Shown: positions 42,322 to 50,158 of the stretch, one piece after another | Layout of the letters: each line of letters starts with the position of its first letter | How positions within the stretch are numbered: position 1 is the first letter of the stretch | Assembly: GCA_036277115.1 (NCBI GenBank) | Contig: DASUNM010000023.1 | Location: 310,001-374,000 of the forward strand | Length of the DNA: 64,000 nt | DNA from: Pyrinomonadaceae bacterium | GTDB lineage: Bacteria > Acidobacteriota > Blastocatellia > Pyrinomonadales > Pyrinomonadaceae | Direction of reading: 5' to 3' | Notes under the pieces: generated by a model | What the model was told of the DNA's origin: nothing | Seen by the model: only the letters and a program-made list of their open reading frames with translations | Databases searched by the model: none | Position numbers and translations under genes: made by a program

Positions 42322-43770
42322 CTATTTGAGCCTCTTCGAGAGGTAGGTCTTATCGCCTTCAACGATTTTCACTTGCGCGGGCTGCCCTTCAGCTTTCGTG
42401 AAGATCAACACATACGGTCGGACTTTCGAGAAGAACAATGACTCCGACTCTCCAAACATTTCGAGCTTGATACCGCTGGGACCAGCGAAGAAGAGCCGGT
42501 CGGCTTCTCGCGTAACCGTGTAGATCCGGTTGTCCAGCGTCTCGAACTGGTATTCCCCGACGTAGGTTTCGAGGATCTTTGGGTCCACACGGACCGCGAC
42601 GCGTCCGCTGGCCTTGCGCTGCGCGAGCCACTTTGTCACGGCCGCTTGAGAATTCTTTTCGCAGCCGTATGCGAGCTTCCATGTGCCGAGAAAGGCGCAC
42701 GCGAAGACATTATTGATCATGTCATCGACCATCACCTCGCCTATCTTGTATTGGTGGTCAATGAGTGACTCGCTGTTGCCGAGCATGATAATCGAGAGAT
42801 TTTTCTCCGGCACCTTGAGGTAGAACGCCGAGAACCCGGTTCCCCAGTGCCCGGTATGCCAGACGAGCTTGACTCCGCCGTGATTCATTACGAACCAGCC
42901 TAGTCCGTATGGCAGTCGCTTGCCCGCGTTTGAAATAAACGGCGTCCAGGCTTTCTCCTGTGTCTCCTTTTTTAAGAACATGTGGCGGTCGATCGCGATG
43001 TCATACTTCGCCATGTCCCGGACGGTCGATAGCAAACTTGCCGCGGAGCCGTTGTAGTGTCTTCCCGGATATGACACGTGAACCATCTCCCCGGCGCCGT
43101 AATATGTATAAGGTTGAGCGAACATCTCGAGGTTCTTTTTGTAGCGATCAAGGCGCTTTTTACCCAACGAAGCCATCCACTTGTCCGCATCGACCACCAC
43201 GTTGTGGTACGGAACGCTATTCATCATCCCAGCGGGATCGAAGAAAGTTTCGACAGCCAGCTGGGTAAACTGCTTGCCAGTCTTCTTCTCAATGACGTTG
43301 TCGAGATAGTCAAAATTATTCCCGTCGTACCAGAAATGTTCGCCGGGCGTCGCGACAGCCGTGTGAGTGATAAGGTGTTTTATCTTGACCGATTCGTCCT
43401 TGAAGTTGGACGAGTAACGGGAAGCCGGCTCATCGAGACTCAGCTTCCCCTGCTCGACAAGCTGCATGATCAGCGTCGCCCCAAACGTCTTGGTTATCGA
43501 AGCGAGGTGATAAAGTGTGTCCGGCGTCGCTGGGATTTTTCTCTCCAGGTCCGCAAACCCGAATCCTTTAGCCCATATAACTTTTTGATCTTTAATGATG
43601 ACGGCGGACATGCCGGGGACCTTTACGATCGTGCGTAGGTCTTCAACCTGTTTCTCAAAACGGTCAAGGCGTTGCTTGTCCCGCGGCGTTTGTGACAACG
43701 AGCCACTTGCGTTGGTCAGCAGCGTCAAGGCAATGAGTATCCTGGCAAGAATTGTGACGGTCTTAACCAT
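42322..43770 (-). CDS. Exported class C beta-lactamase-like serine hydrolase, paralogue
   Basis: This 482-residue protein begins MVKTVTILARILIALTLL (signal peptide). It has SITK, a YDGN variant of the Tyr box and HTGHWG, and shares long stretches with the product of 38077-39645 (for example LASITKTF and RLPYGLGW). It is the second copy flanking the sigma/anti-sigma/DUF4097 genes. ATG 43770 is used; the longer frame reads into the 43795-44055 repeat. ECF-like boxes appear further upstream within that repeat. Confidence 0.92.
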   Translation of the reverse strand: MVKTVTILARILIALTLLTNASGSLSQTPRDKQRLDRFEKQVEDLRTIVKVPGMSAVIIKDQKVIWAKGFGFADLERKIPATPDTLYHLASITKTFGATLIMQLVEQGKLSLDEPASRYSSNFKDESVKIKHLITHTAVATPGEHFWYDGNNFDYLDNVIEKKTGKQFTQLAVETFFDPAGMMNSVPYHNVVVDADKWMASLGKKRLDRYKKNLEMFAQPYTYYGAGEMVHVSYPGRHYNGSAASLLSTVRDMAKYDIAIDRHMFLKKETQEKAWTPFISNAGKRLPYGLGWFVMNHGGVKLVWHTGHWGTGFSAFYLKVPEKNLSIIMLGNSESLIDHQYKIGEVMVDDMINNVFACAFLGTWKLAYGCEKNSQAAVTKWLAQRKASGRVAVRVDPKILETYVGEYQFETLDNRIYTVTREADRLFFAGPSGIKLEMFGESESLFFSKVRPYVLIFTKAEGQPAQVKIVEGDKTYLSKRLK

Positions 43771-43794
43771 TGGCTGTTTCTTTCTGTTCTCACC

Positions 43795-44055
43795 AGCCCG
43801 CGAAGCGGGCGTCAGCATAAAGCCTGGGGCGCAAGCCCCAGGATCGAGATAGCAAATGTCTCAAAGCCCGCCGAGCGGGCGACAGCCCTTAACGAGACCA
43901 CTCCTGTGTTCAATCTCGCCATGACGACGAAGAATCGTTTTGTGAAAACTGCCAATCATGAACTCTGTCGCCCGCTCCGCGGGCTAGGCCAATCCTTTGC
44001 GCTTGATCCCGGGGCTTGCGCCCCGGGCTTTATGCTGACGCGCGCTCCGCGCGCT
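43795..44055. repeat. Complete composite hairpin element
   Basis: The order is: 48-nt unit (43795-43842, minus), 22-nt spacer, 21-nt unit (43865-43885, minus), 79-nt core, 21-nt unit (43965-43985, plus), 22-nt spacer, 48-nt unit (44008-44055, plus). It is therefore an inverted pair of about 91-nt arms around a core. The hairpins differ between units by paired changes (for example CCTGGGGC/GCCCCAGG against CCCGGGGC/GCCCCGGG). Confidence 0.9.
43921..43944 (-). promoter_or_regulatory. Weak ECF-like boxes in the core of the repeat
   Basis: CACAAAA (43944-43938), 11-nt spacer, CGTCAT (43926-43921) on the minus strand. The spacing fits the two stronger sites, but the -10 box differs. It would serve the paralogous serine hydrolase gene about 150 nt away. 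Confidence 0.3.
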
Positions 44056-44104
44056 CTTTGACGTTCTACCATCGTTGTTGAGCTCCCGCATTTTGGGATC
44101 ACGC

Positions 44105-45934
44105 TCAATGTGACGGAGTTTTGCTTGGAGAGAGCGGGTGGATATATGTGTTGCGCATCCGTTCGTTTGCCCACCGGGTGATCTTGTCAAAAATGCCGGG
44201 TACGTAACGGCTGTATCCCGGCAACTCGCGATGATCGAGACCCGTCTTGGTTTCATAATAATTGTGGTCGGCGTTCGGGACGACCTCGATCGTCACGTCA
44301 TTTGAGCGGCCGTCACGAAGGGCATCTTCCAACCATGCCCGTGTCTTGGGAACGGATACCACGATGTCGCTAGCCCCATATATCGCTTGCCAAGCGCCCT
44401 TGAAGTTCCGGACGGCCGCCGTCACGTCATAAGAGAATGCCTTGCGGAGCCAGGCATAAGTCGTCGAGTCCTTCGCCGGCAATCCGCCGATGAACTGGGT
44501 CATCCAATATTCGTTCTCGACCTGCTTTGCCGCGGCCTCCAGCTGCTCCCAATTCCGACCGGTGACGGCATAGTCATCCATCATGTCGCGGATGTTGAGC
44601 GCACGTTGGATCTCGGATCGAGGATATCGCTCGGCTTCCATCATCAGAACGAGCTGATCGCGGTTGGCCTCGCGAACGCTCATAGGCGAAGATGAGCGCA
44701 TCTGGATGAACCGGACGTCGGGCACGCGCATCGCCGCGAAAGACATGATCCAGCCTGCTTGGCTGCTGCCTGTGAGGCCGATTCGATCAGCCCTGATTTC
44801 GGCTCTTGTCCTGAGAAACTCGACGCCAGCGGCGACATCGTCCCCCAGAATTTCCAAATTTGCAGTTTTCCAATCACCCTTCGATCGGCCGGTCCCGCGC
44901 TTGTCAAAGATGAGCGCGGCAATTCCGGATCTCGCATAGGCTTCTGCAATGAAGCGGATATTACCGTAAAAGCCGTTACGAGTTTGCGCGCTTGACCCGT
45001 GGGCGAACACTACCGCGGGGTGCGGCCCCTTTCCGGAGGGCAGTAGCAGCGAACCGGCCAGTTGCGTGCCATCCTTGCTGATGAATCGGATTTCCTCTTC
45101 GGAGTGCGTCTCGATTCTGGGCGCATCGATTGTGCGGCCGTCGATCGTTACTCGAACGCGCTGGGCTCGTCCGCTCTGACGCTGGTCCAGGCTGACGCGC
45201 AGATATTCCGGTCCGGGGCAATACATACAGGGACCGCCCGTCAATTCGTCGTTCGGTCGATAGAAGAGGGCCCCTGTCCGGCCGGACGGGAGCTCCAAAT
45301 AATGGAAAGAGTCCGAAAAGACGTTGCGTGACAGCGTCAAGAGCCGGCGCTTGCCAATCCGGTAAGTGCCTTCATAGCGCTCAAGCACCTCCAATGAGGG
45401 AATGTCCTTCGGCCGCGTCACGAAATAGGCGGGTCGCCGCTTACCTTTCTCATCGACCACCCAGCCACGAGCACCATGGTCAAATTGCGTAAGCTCGAAG
45501 TGAAGACGATCGGCATCGAAGCGTAGCTGGCCGTTGCGGACTGTTAAATTGCGGATCGGCGGCTGGTCCGTTCGATCAAATGGCTGTCCTATTTTGCCCG
45601 TATCAAAACCGATGCGCGTGTAGACGAAATTTCCAGGCGTGCCATAGCCGCCTGAGTAGTACGTTGGAGTAGTTGGGACCTCGCTCGGCGTCGGAGTGAG
45701 TCTCTTTATGAACTCTGCTTTTTGTTCGCGCTTACCCTTTTGATCGCGCACGAAACCGGCGGCGAGTTGATAAGTTGGATGTTCCCCCTGCCCGGTGACG
45801 ACTTTGGTCGCTTCGTTCCGCACCTCGGCATTTATATTGACGGCTCCTGCGTTCTGCTGTTTTGCATGGCCGCCCAGAATTAACAGAGCGACAGTGACGC
45901 TCACCAGTGATGAAAAAATCGAGCGGCCCTTCAT
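44105..45934 (-). CDS. Exported alpha/beta hydrolase with long N-terminal extension
   Basis: This 609-residue exported protein has an N-terminal domain of about 280 residues (YSGGYGTPGNFVYTRIGFDTG) of unknown fold, then an alpha/beta hydrolase: VVFAHGSSAQTRNGF, LIFDKRGTGRS, nucleophile in LTGSSQAGW, a late Asp region (YGASDIVV) and NADHNYYETK with the His. Related to S15/acyl esterases; substrate unknown. ATG 45934 has AAGGAG upstream. Confidence 0.85.
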   Translation of the reverse strand: MKGRSIFSSLVSVTVALLILGGHAKQQNAGAVNINAEVRNEATKVVTGQGEHPTYQLAAGFVRDQKGKREQKAEFIKRLTPTPSEVPTTPTYYSGGYGTPGNFVYTRIGFDTGKIGQPFDRTDQPPIRNLTVRNGQLRFDADRLHFELTQFDHGARGWVVDEKGKRRPAYFVTRPKDIPSLEVLERYEGTYRIGKRRLLTLSRNVFSDSFHYLELPSGRTGALFYRPNDELTGGPCMYCPGPEYLRVSLDQRQSGRAQRVRVTIDGRTIDAPRIETHSEEEIRFISKDGTQLAGSLLLPSGKGPHPAVVFAHGSSAQTRNGFYGNIRFIAEAYARSGIAALIFDKRGTGRSKGDWKTANLEILGDDVAAGVEFLRTRAEIRADRIGLTGSSQAGWIMSFAAMRVPDVRFIQMRSSSPMSVREANRDQLVLMMEAERYPRSEIQRALNIRDMMDDYAVTGRNWEQLEAAAKQVENEYWMTQFIGGLPAKDSTTYAWLRKAFSYDVTAAVRNFKGAWQAIYGASDIVVSVPKTRAWLEDALRDGRSNDVTIEVVPNADHNYYETKTGLDHRELPGYSRYVPGIFDKITRWANERMRNTYIHPLSPSKTPSH

Positions 45935-45981
45935 ATTCACACTCCTTGCGCGATTAACGTTCGGGGGTAAAGACTACCACC

Positions 45982-47694
45982 TCAGTTGGTAATCGGGTTC
46001 GAATAAACTTTCACACACTGCCACCGCCCGTCTCGCTTAACCCAAACATCGATGAACAAATACCTGCTCTCGTAAGGCTGTCCGCGATTCTTTCCTTTCG
46101 TGACACCAGTGGCTGTCACCACCGCGGCGTCCCCATAAACCTGCACTTGCACGTTCTCACTCACAGCGGATTCCACATAGGTGTCAGTCGTTTTTGCTTT
46201 GATGAAATCCAGGTAAGCGGCCCGGCGCACGCCGCCCACAAATGTGAACTCAACAGCCAACAATCGATCAAGCGTGGTCGCGTCGCCTTTCACAGTGGCT
46301 TCATCCCAGGCGCGTACCAATTCGCGCAGTTTCGCGATCTCTGCGGGGTCTCCGAGATCCCTTTGATCTTTTGAAGTGTCGCGCTGGTGCACCTTGCCAC
46401 CTTTAACGACGTACTCGATGCGGGTGGTGTTGCGAATGTCGATGGTCGGATCGGCGCTGAGGATAACGAGGTCAGCAATCTTCCCGGTCGCAACTGTTCC
46501 AACTGAATCAGCAATTCCCAGGACCTGGGCGCCATTGCGAGTGGCCGTGGTGATCGCTTCGAGCGGCGTGAGGCCTACTTTGTTCACCAACAGTTCCATC
46601 TCGCTGTGTAGATTGGGAAAGTCGCGCGTCGCCGGGCTTTCGAAGACGTCGGTTCCAGCGACGATTGGGATTTTCCGAATGTGGGCTCGAAGGGTGAACA
46701 GGTAAGTCCACTCGAGCATTTGTTTTGGATCGCGAAAGATGTCGCCCGGCTTGCCATTAGCGAGTCGAGCGGTCACTACGAGAGTCGGATCGAGATAAGT
46801 TCCCTTCTGGAGCATCAAGGCGAGGAGATCGCTGATCTCCTTCCGCTCTATCCCCGTCGAGTAATCAAGCATGGGGTAACTGCCGATATATCGCTCAGGC
46901 ACTTTGGCCATCGTTTCCGGAATCACCAGGTTGCTGTGAGAGATCACATCGACGTCGGCGCGGACGGCATCGCTTGGCTTGCCCGGATAAATCGACGCGT
47001 GGCTCCAGACTTTTAATCCTTGCCGGTGGGCTTCCGTGGTGATCTTCGCCACAGTCTCTGGAGATAGATCAGTGTAGATCTTAATTCCCGTCGCTCCCGT
47101 CGCCTTCGCTTCGCTAACGGCCTTAGCGATATCTGTTTCCGGTTTAATCGCCCTGATCCAGGGAGCCTCGCCGCGCGTGTGTCCGCGCGAGGCTTGCTCG
47201 ACGCGACGGTCGACGGAGAGGAACGCAGGACCGGCCATCAGAGCCGAATAATAAATACGGGGAGATTGAACATTTGCGTCAGCCGCAATCTTCGCCAACT
47301 CCGCCAACGCCACCGCGTCGCCGGCCATGTCGCGCACGGCTGTGATGCCACCGATAAATACAAAACGTCGCAGCGCCTCTTCTACTTCCTTGCTCCGTAG
47401 TCCGGGTGTGAGGTGATAGTGCGAATCGATCAGGCCCGGCATTACGAAATGGCCTTTGAGATTCATGGTGGTGGCGCCGCGCGGCAACGGTTTCGTGCCC
47501 GTGGGAAAGATATCCGCGATTCGCTCGCCGGAAATTACGATCGTCCTTTCAGGTAAGGGTGGACCGCCGTTCCCATCAATCACGGTTACATTCGTGAGAG
47601 CGAGCATGGATTTCTCCTGGCCCGCGGTTTGATGAGCTACCGAGGTCACCAGCAACATAAAGACGATGAAAACCCGAATGGCTAAAAGAGGCAT
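45982..47694 (-). CDS. Exported amidohydrolase fused to a DUF4440/SnoaL-like domain
   Basis: This is a 570-residue exported protein. The amidohydrolase part has PGLIDSHYHL, GIKIYTDL, VWSHASIYPG, VDVISHSN and VAGTDVFESP, and closes with GTVATGKIADLVILSADPT. From about residue 440 a separate SnoaL/NTF2-like domain begins (LRELVRAWDEATVKGDATTLDRLL) and ends in the beta strands YLFIDVWVKRDGRWQCVKVYSNPI. The fusion is unusual. ATG 47694 has GGAG at 8 nt; a GTG three codons upstream is the alternative. Confidence 0.88.
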   Translation of the reverse strand: MPLLAIRVFIVFMLLVTSVAHQTAGQEKSMLALTNVTVIDGNGGPPLPERTIVISGERIADIFPTGTKPLPRGATTMNLKGHFVMPGLIDSHYHLTPGLRSKEVEEALRRFVFIGGITAVRDMAGDAVALAELAKIAADANVQSPRIYYSALMAGPAFLSVDRRVEQASRGHTRGEAPWIRAIKPETDIAKAVSEAKATGATGIKIYTDLSPETVAKITTEAHRQGLKVWSHASIYPGKPSDAVRADVDVISHSNLVIPETMAKVPERYIGSYPMLDYSTGIERKEISDLLALMLQKGTYLDPTLVVTARLANGKPGDIFRDPKQMLEWTYLFTLRAHIRKIPIVAGTDVFESPATRDFPNLHSEMELLVNKVGLTPLEAITTATRNGAQVLGIADSVGTVATGKIADLVILSADPTIDIRNTTRIEYVVKGGKVHQRDTSKDQRDLGDPAEIAKLRELVRAWDEATVKGDATTLDRLLAVEFTFVGGVRRAAYLDFIKAKTTDTYVESAVSENVQVQVYGDAAVVTATGVTKGKNRGQPYESRYLFIDVWVKRDGRWQCVKVYSNPITN

Positions 47695-47791
47695 GAGAGA
47701 CACTCCGCTTGTTCAGTCCAGGAGAGACATTTCGCAGTCTGCACAAGAAGTGCGTGCCTGTCTTGAACTATCCTAACGTCCTGGAACGGAA

Positions 47792-48610
47792 TTAGTGCGC
47801 GGTAAGTGCCGAACGGTATTCGGAAGGGGTCATGCCGACAAAGCGTTTGAAGGTGCGGCAAAAATGACTTTGGTCTGAGAATCCGGCCCCAGCCGCGATC
47901 GCCGCCAGCGGTTCTTCGGGATTGTGTAGTTGATGACAAGCGCGCTCAATGCGCAACTGGCGGACGTACTCGCCAATGGTGCACCGTTTGAATCGGCGGA
48001 ACTCACGGGCGAGATGAACCGGATGCACACCGGCACTCGTCGCCACTTCAGATATGGTTAGCCGTTCGGCGAATCTCTCTCGCAGCAGCTCAACCGCGCG
48101 CTCGAGCCACTGGGGAGCCTGCTTGTCGCGTAAGCTTTCCCGGTTACGCGAGACTTCCGCGAGCAGCTCAAGTGTCAAACCTTCAATCGCGAGCGGTGAA
48201 GCGTTATCGATTTGCCGGAACTCCCGGTAAATCTTCATCATCAACCCGGCCAGCGAACCGCCATGGCAGTGAATTGAGTTCTCGATTTTGAGGGAGTAAT
48301 CCTGCGCACGCTCCAGCCACTTCCGATCAACGTCGATGCTGAAAGCGCGCGTGTCGGTTAAAGAAAAGTCCAACGTGTGGCATTGGTAAGAAGGAAGGTA
48401 TTGCACACTCAAAGCCTCGTAATGCCGAACCCGGCCGGCAAATAATTCGCGGCAGGCGCCCTTCAAAGCGATACAAAAAACGGCGTATTCATGTGAGTGG
48501 TTTGGCACTTTGGTGTTCGCGAAATAGATGCCATCGGTGAGACGGAGGCCGGATACACCTCGCTCACTTAACAGGCGCCCACCGGAAAAACTCTTTTGTA
48601 AGGTCTCCAT
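47792..48610 (-). CDS. AraC family transcriptional regulator
   Basis: This 272-residue protein has an N-terminal cupin-like sensing region with HSHEYAVFCIALKG, then the AraC double helix-turn-helix (LTISEVATSAGVHPVHLAREFRRF and PLAAIAAGAGFSDQSHFCRTFKRFVGMTPSEYR). Ligand and targets are unknown. It starts 1 nt after dapF and is probably co-transcribed with it. Upstream of dapF there is an inverted element rather than a typical leader. Confidence 0.92.
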   Translation of the reverse strand: METLQKSFSGGRLLSERGVSGLRLTDGIYFANTKVPNHSHEYAVFCIALKGACRELFAGRVRHYEALSVQYLPSYQCHTLDFSLTDTRAFSIDVDRKWLERAQDYSLKIENSIHCHGGSLAGLMMKIYREFRQIDNASPLAIEGLTLELLAEVSRNRESLRDKQAPQWLERAVELLRERFAERLTISEVATSAGVHPVHLAREFRRFKRCTIGEYVRQLRIERACHQLHNPEEPLAAIAAGAGFSDQSHFCRTFKRFVGMTPSEYRSALTAH

Positions 48611-48611
48611 A

Positions 48612-49463
48612 TCACCGTCCCAGCCATTCGCCGTTGTAGATCACTTCAGCGCGTCCGGTCAGCACGACCTCGCCGTCATCGCGCCATTCGATGGGTAAGA
48701 TGCCGCCGGGCGCGTGCACGTCTACTGCGCGATCAGTTTTATCGTTAATGACTGACGCGACCATGGCCGCACACGAGCACGTGCCGGAACTTTCGGTTTC
48801 GCCGACACCGCGTTCCCAGATGCGCTCTTCGATATTCGCGCGGTCACGCACTCGAACAAATATCACGTTGGTCCGTTCCGGAAATTGCGGATGATTCTCG
48901 ATCAGCGGTCCCAACCCGCGCCAATCAATCTCGTCAAAGCGATCGACGAAGACGCAGCAGTTCGGATTGCCCATTTGCAGCGCCGTCACGTTCAGCTTTT
49001 GGTTACCGGCTGTGAGGGGATAATCAATCACCTTCTCCAACGGAGCGTCCGTCGTCATGGGAATTGAAGCTGAATCGAACTTCGGTTGCCCGAGTTCCGA
49101 GCGAAAGGTAAAGGCTCCCCCGGAGTGTTCGAGCAAGTAATACCGCTTGATTCCATTCCGCGTTTGCAGACGCAACTCTTCAGCCGACCAGAGCTTGTGA
49201 TGGTGCAGGTAGGCCGCAGCGCAGCGCGTGCCGTTGCCGGACATGCCGGCTTCGCTGCCGTCGGGATTGAAGATGCGAACATTGAAATCGGATTTCGCAT
49301 CGGACGAACGCGCCACGACGGCAATCCCATCGCCGCCGGCGCCGTAATGGCGATCACAGATCCGATGCGCAAAGCTGCCCAGGTCAGTGACGTCCGCCAA
49401 CTGATCAGCTTCGAAAACTAAATAGTCGTTGCCGAAACCGTGGAATTTTGTGAAACGAGGCAT
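48612..49463 (-). CDS. dapF: Diaminopimelate epimerase
   Basis: This 283-residue enzyme interconverts LL- and meso-diaminopimelate for lysine and peptidoglycan. The active-site cysteines are Cys81 (MSGNGTRCAA) and Cys229 (ESSGTCSCAA), with HGFGNDYLVF at the N-terminus. Normal length. There is no ribosome-binding site before the ATG, because the adjoining upstream sequence is the 49465-49564 repeat. The AraC gene follows. Confidence 0.97.
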   Translation of the reverse strand: MPRFTKFHGFGNDYLVFEADQLADVTDLGSFAHRICDRHYGAGGDGIAVVARSSDAKSDFNVRIFNPDGSEAGMSGNGTRCAAAYLHHHKLWSAEELRLQTRNGIKRYYLLEHSGGAFTFRSELGQPKFDSASIPMTTDAPLEKVIDYPLTAGNQKLNVTALQMGNPNCCVFVDRFDEIDWRGLGPLIENHPQFPERTNVIFVRVRDRANIEERIWERGVGETESSGTCSCAAMVASVINDKTDRAVDVHAPGGILPIEWRDDGEVVLTGRAEVIYNGEWLGR

Positions 49464-49464
49464 G

Positions 49465-49564
49465 TTTGGAGTGCGCCGGCAGAGCGAAGCGGCGACGGCG
49501 CTTTTGATATCCTATTCGTGAACAATCCAGCGGCGTCGCGCTACGCTTGCCGCCGCACTCCAAA
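49465..49564. repeat. Paired inverted element filling the dapF-DinB gap
   Basis: The left arm (49465-49506) begins TTTGGAGTGCGCCGGCA and continues with GAGCGAAGCGGCGACGGCG. The right arm (49521-49564), inverted, reads TTTGGAGTGCGGCGGCAAGC on the minus strand. The gap between the DinB gene's stop and the dapF start is nothing but this element. Confidence 0.85.
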
Positions 49565-50077
49565 TTAAGGAGGCGATGCGCCAAAGGCCTTGCGAAACTT
49601 CTGCGTCAGCATCGGTTCAATCCCGAGCAGACGTACGTAAACGGTCAGTTGCCCGCGATGATACATCTCGTGCGCGATCGCGAATGACAAGAAACCCAGC
49701 TTCGTCATCTCCTTCCCGTCAAAACGCTTCATCGTGTTCTTCATTTCATCCGCGTGCTCGCGCAAACACTTTTCACAATCGTCCATCGTGGTCTGCATCA
49801 TTTGGATAATTGCTTCTTTGTCGTTCACGGTCCGCACGTCGGGCGCGTAGTCCTTGATGTTCTCTGCGAACGATTTGCGCAAAAGGTTAGTGTCAGGGCG
49901 GCAGGCTTCACCGACCAGAAACTTCTGCGACTCGACCAGATGCTGAAGCAGCTCAGCGACCGATCGCATGCCTTCGGCGGCGCGGAACGAAAACTGGTCT
50001 GCGGGGATTTGAGAAACTTCGTCGATCAAGCCGGCGCGAACTTCACGCCAACTGCCGATGATTGGATCAACTGACAT
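49565..50077 (-). CDS. DinB-like metal-dependent protein
   Basis: In this 170-residue four-helix-bundle protein, His47, His136 and His140 (LLQHLVES and AHEMYHRGQ) make the DinB/YfiT metal site. DinB-like enzymes include thiol-dependent S-transferases. No signal peptide. ATG 50077 has AAGGAGAT upstream. Function within this context is unknown. Confidence 0.9.
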   Translation of the reverse strand: MSVDPIIGSWREVRAGLIDEVSQIPADQFSFRAAEGMRSVAELLQHLVESQKFLVGEACRPDTNLLRKSFAENIKDYAPDVRTVNDKEAIIQMMQTTMDDCEKCLREHADEMKNTMKRFDGKEMTKLGFLSFAIAHEMYHRGQLTVYVRLLGIEPMLTQKFRKAFGASPP

Positions 50078-50096
50078 AGGGGATCTCCTTTTCAGC

Positions 50097-50153
50097 GGCA
50101 CAGACTTCAGTCTGCGGTTTCGCCGCTGAAATTCACAGGCTAAAGTCTGTGCC
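50097..50153. repeat. Paired inverted CACAGACTT element
   Basis: GGCACAGACTTCAGTCTGCG is answered by CACAGGCTAAAGTCTGTGCC, with CAGCGGCGAAACCGCTG-like centre. It occupies the gap between dacB and the DinB gene. Confidence 0.85.
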
Positions 50154-50158
50154 ACTTC

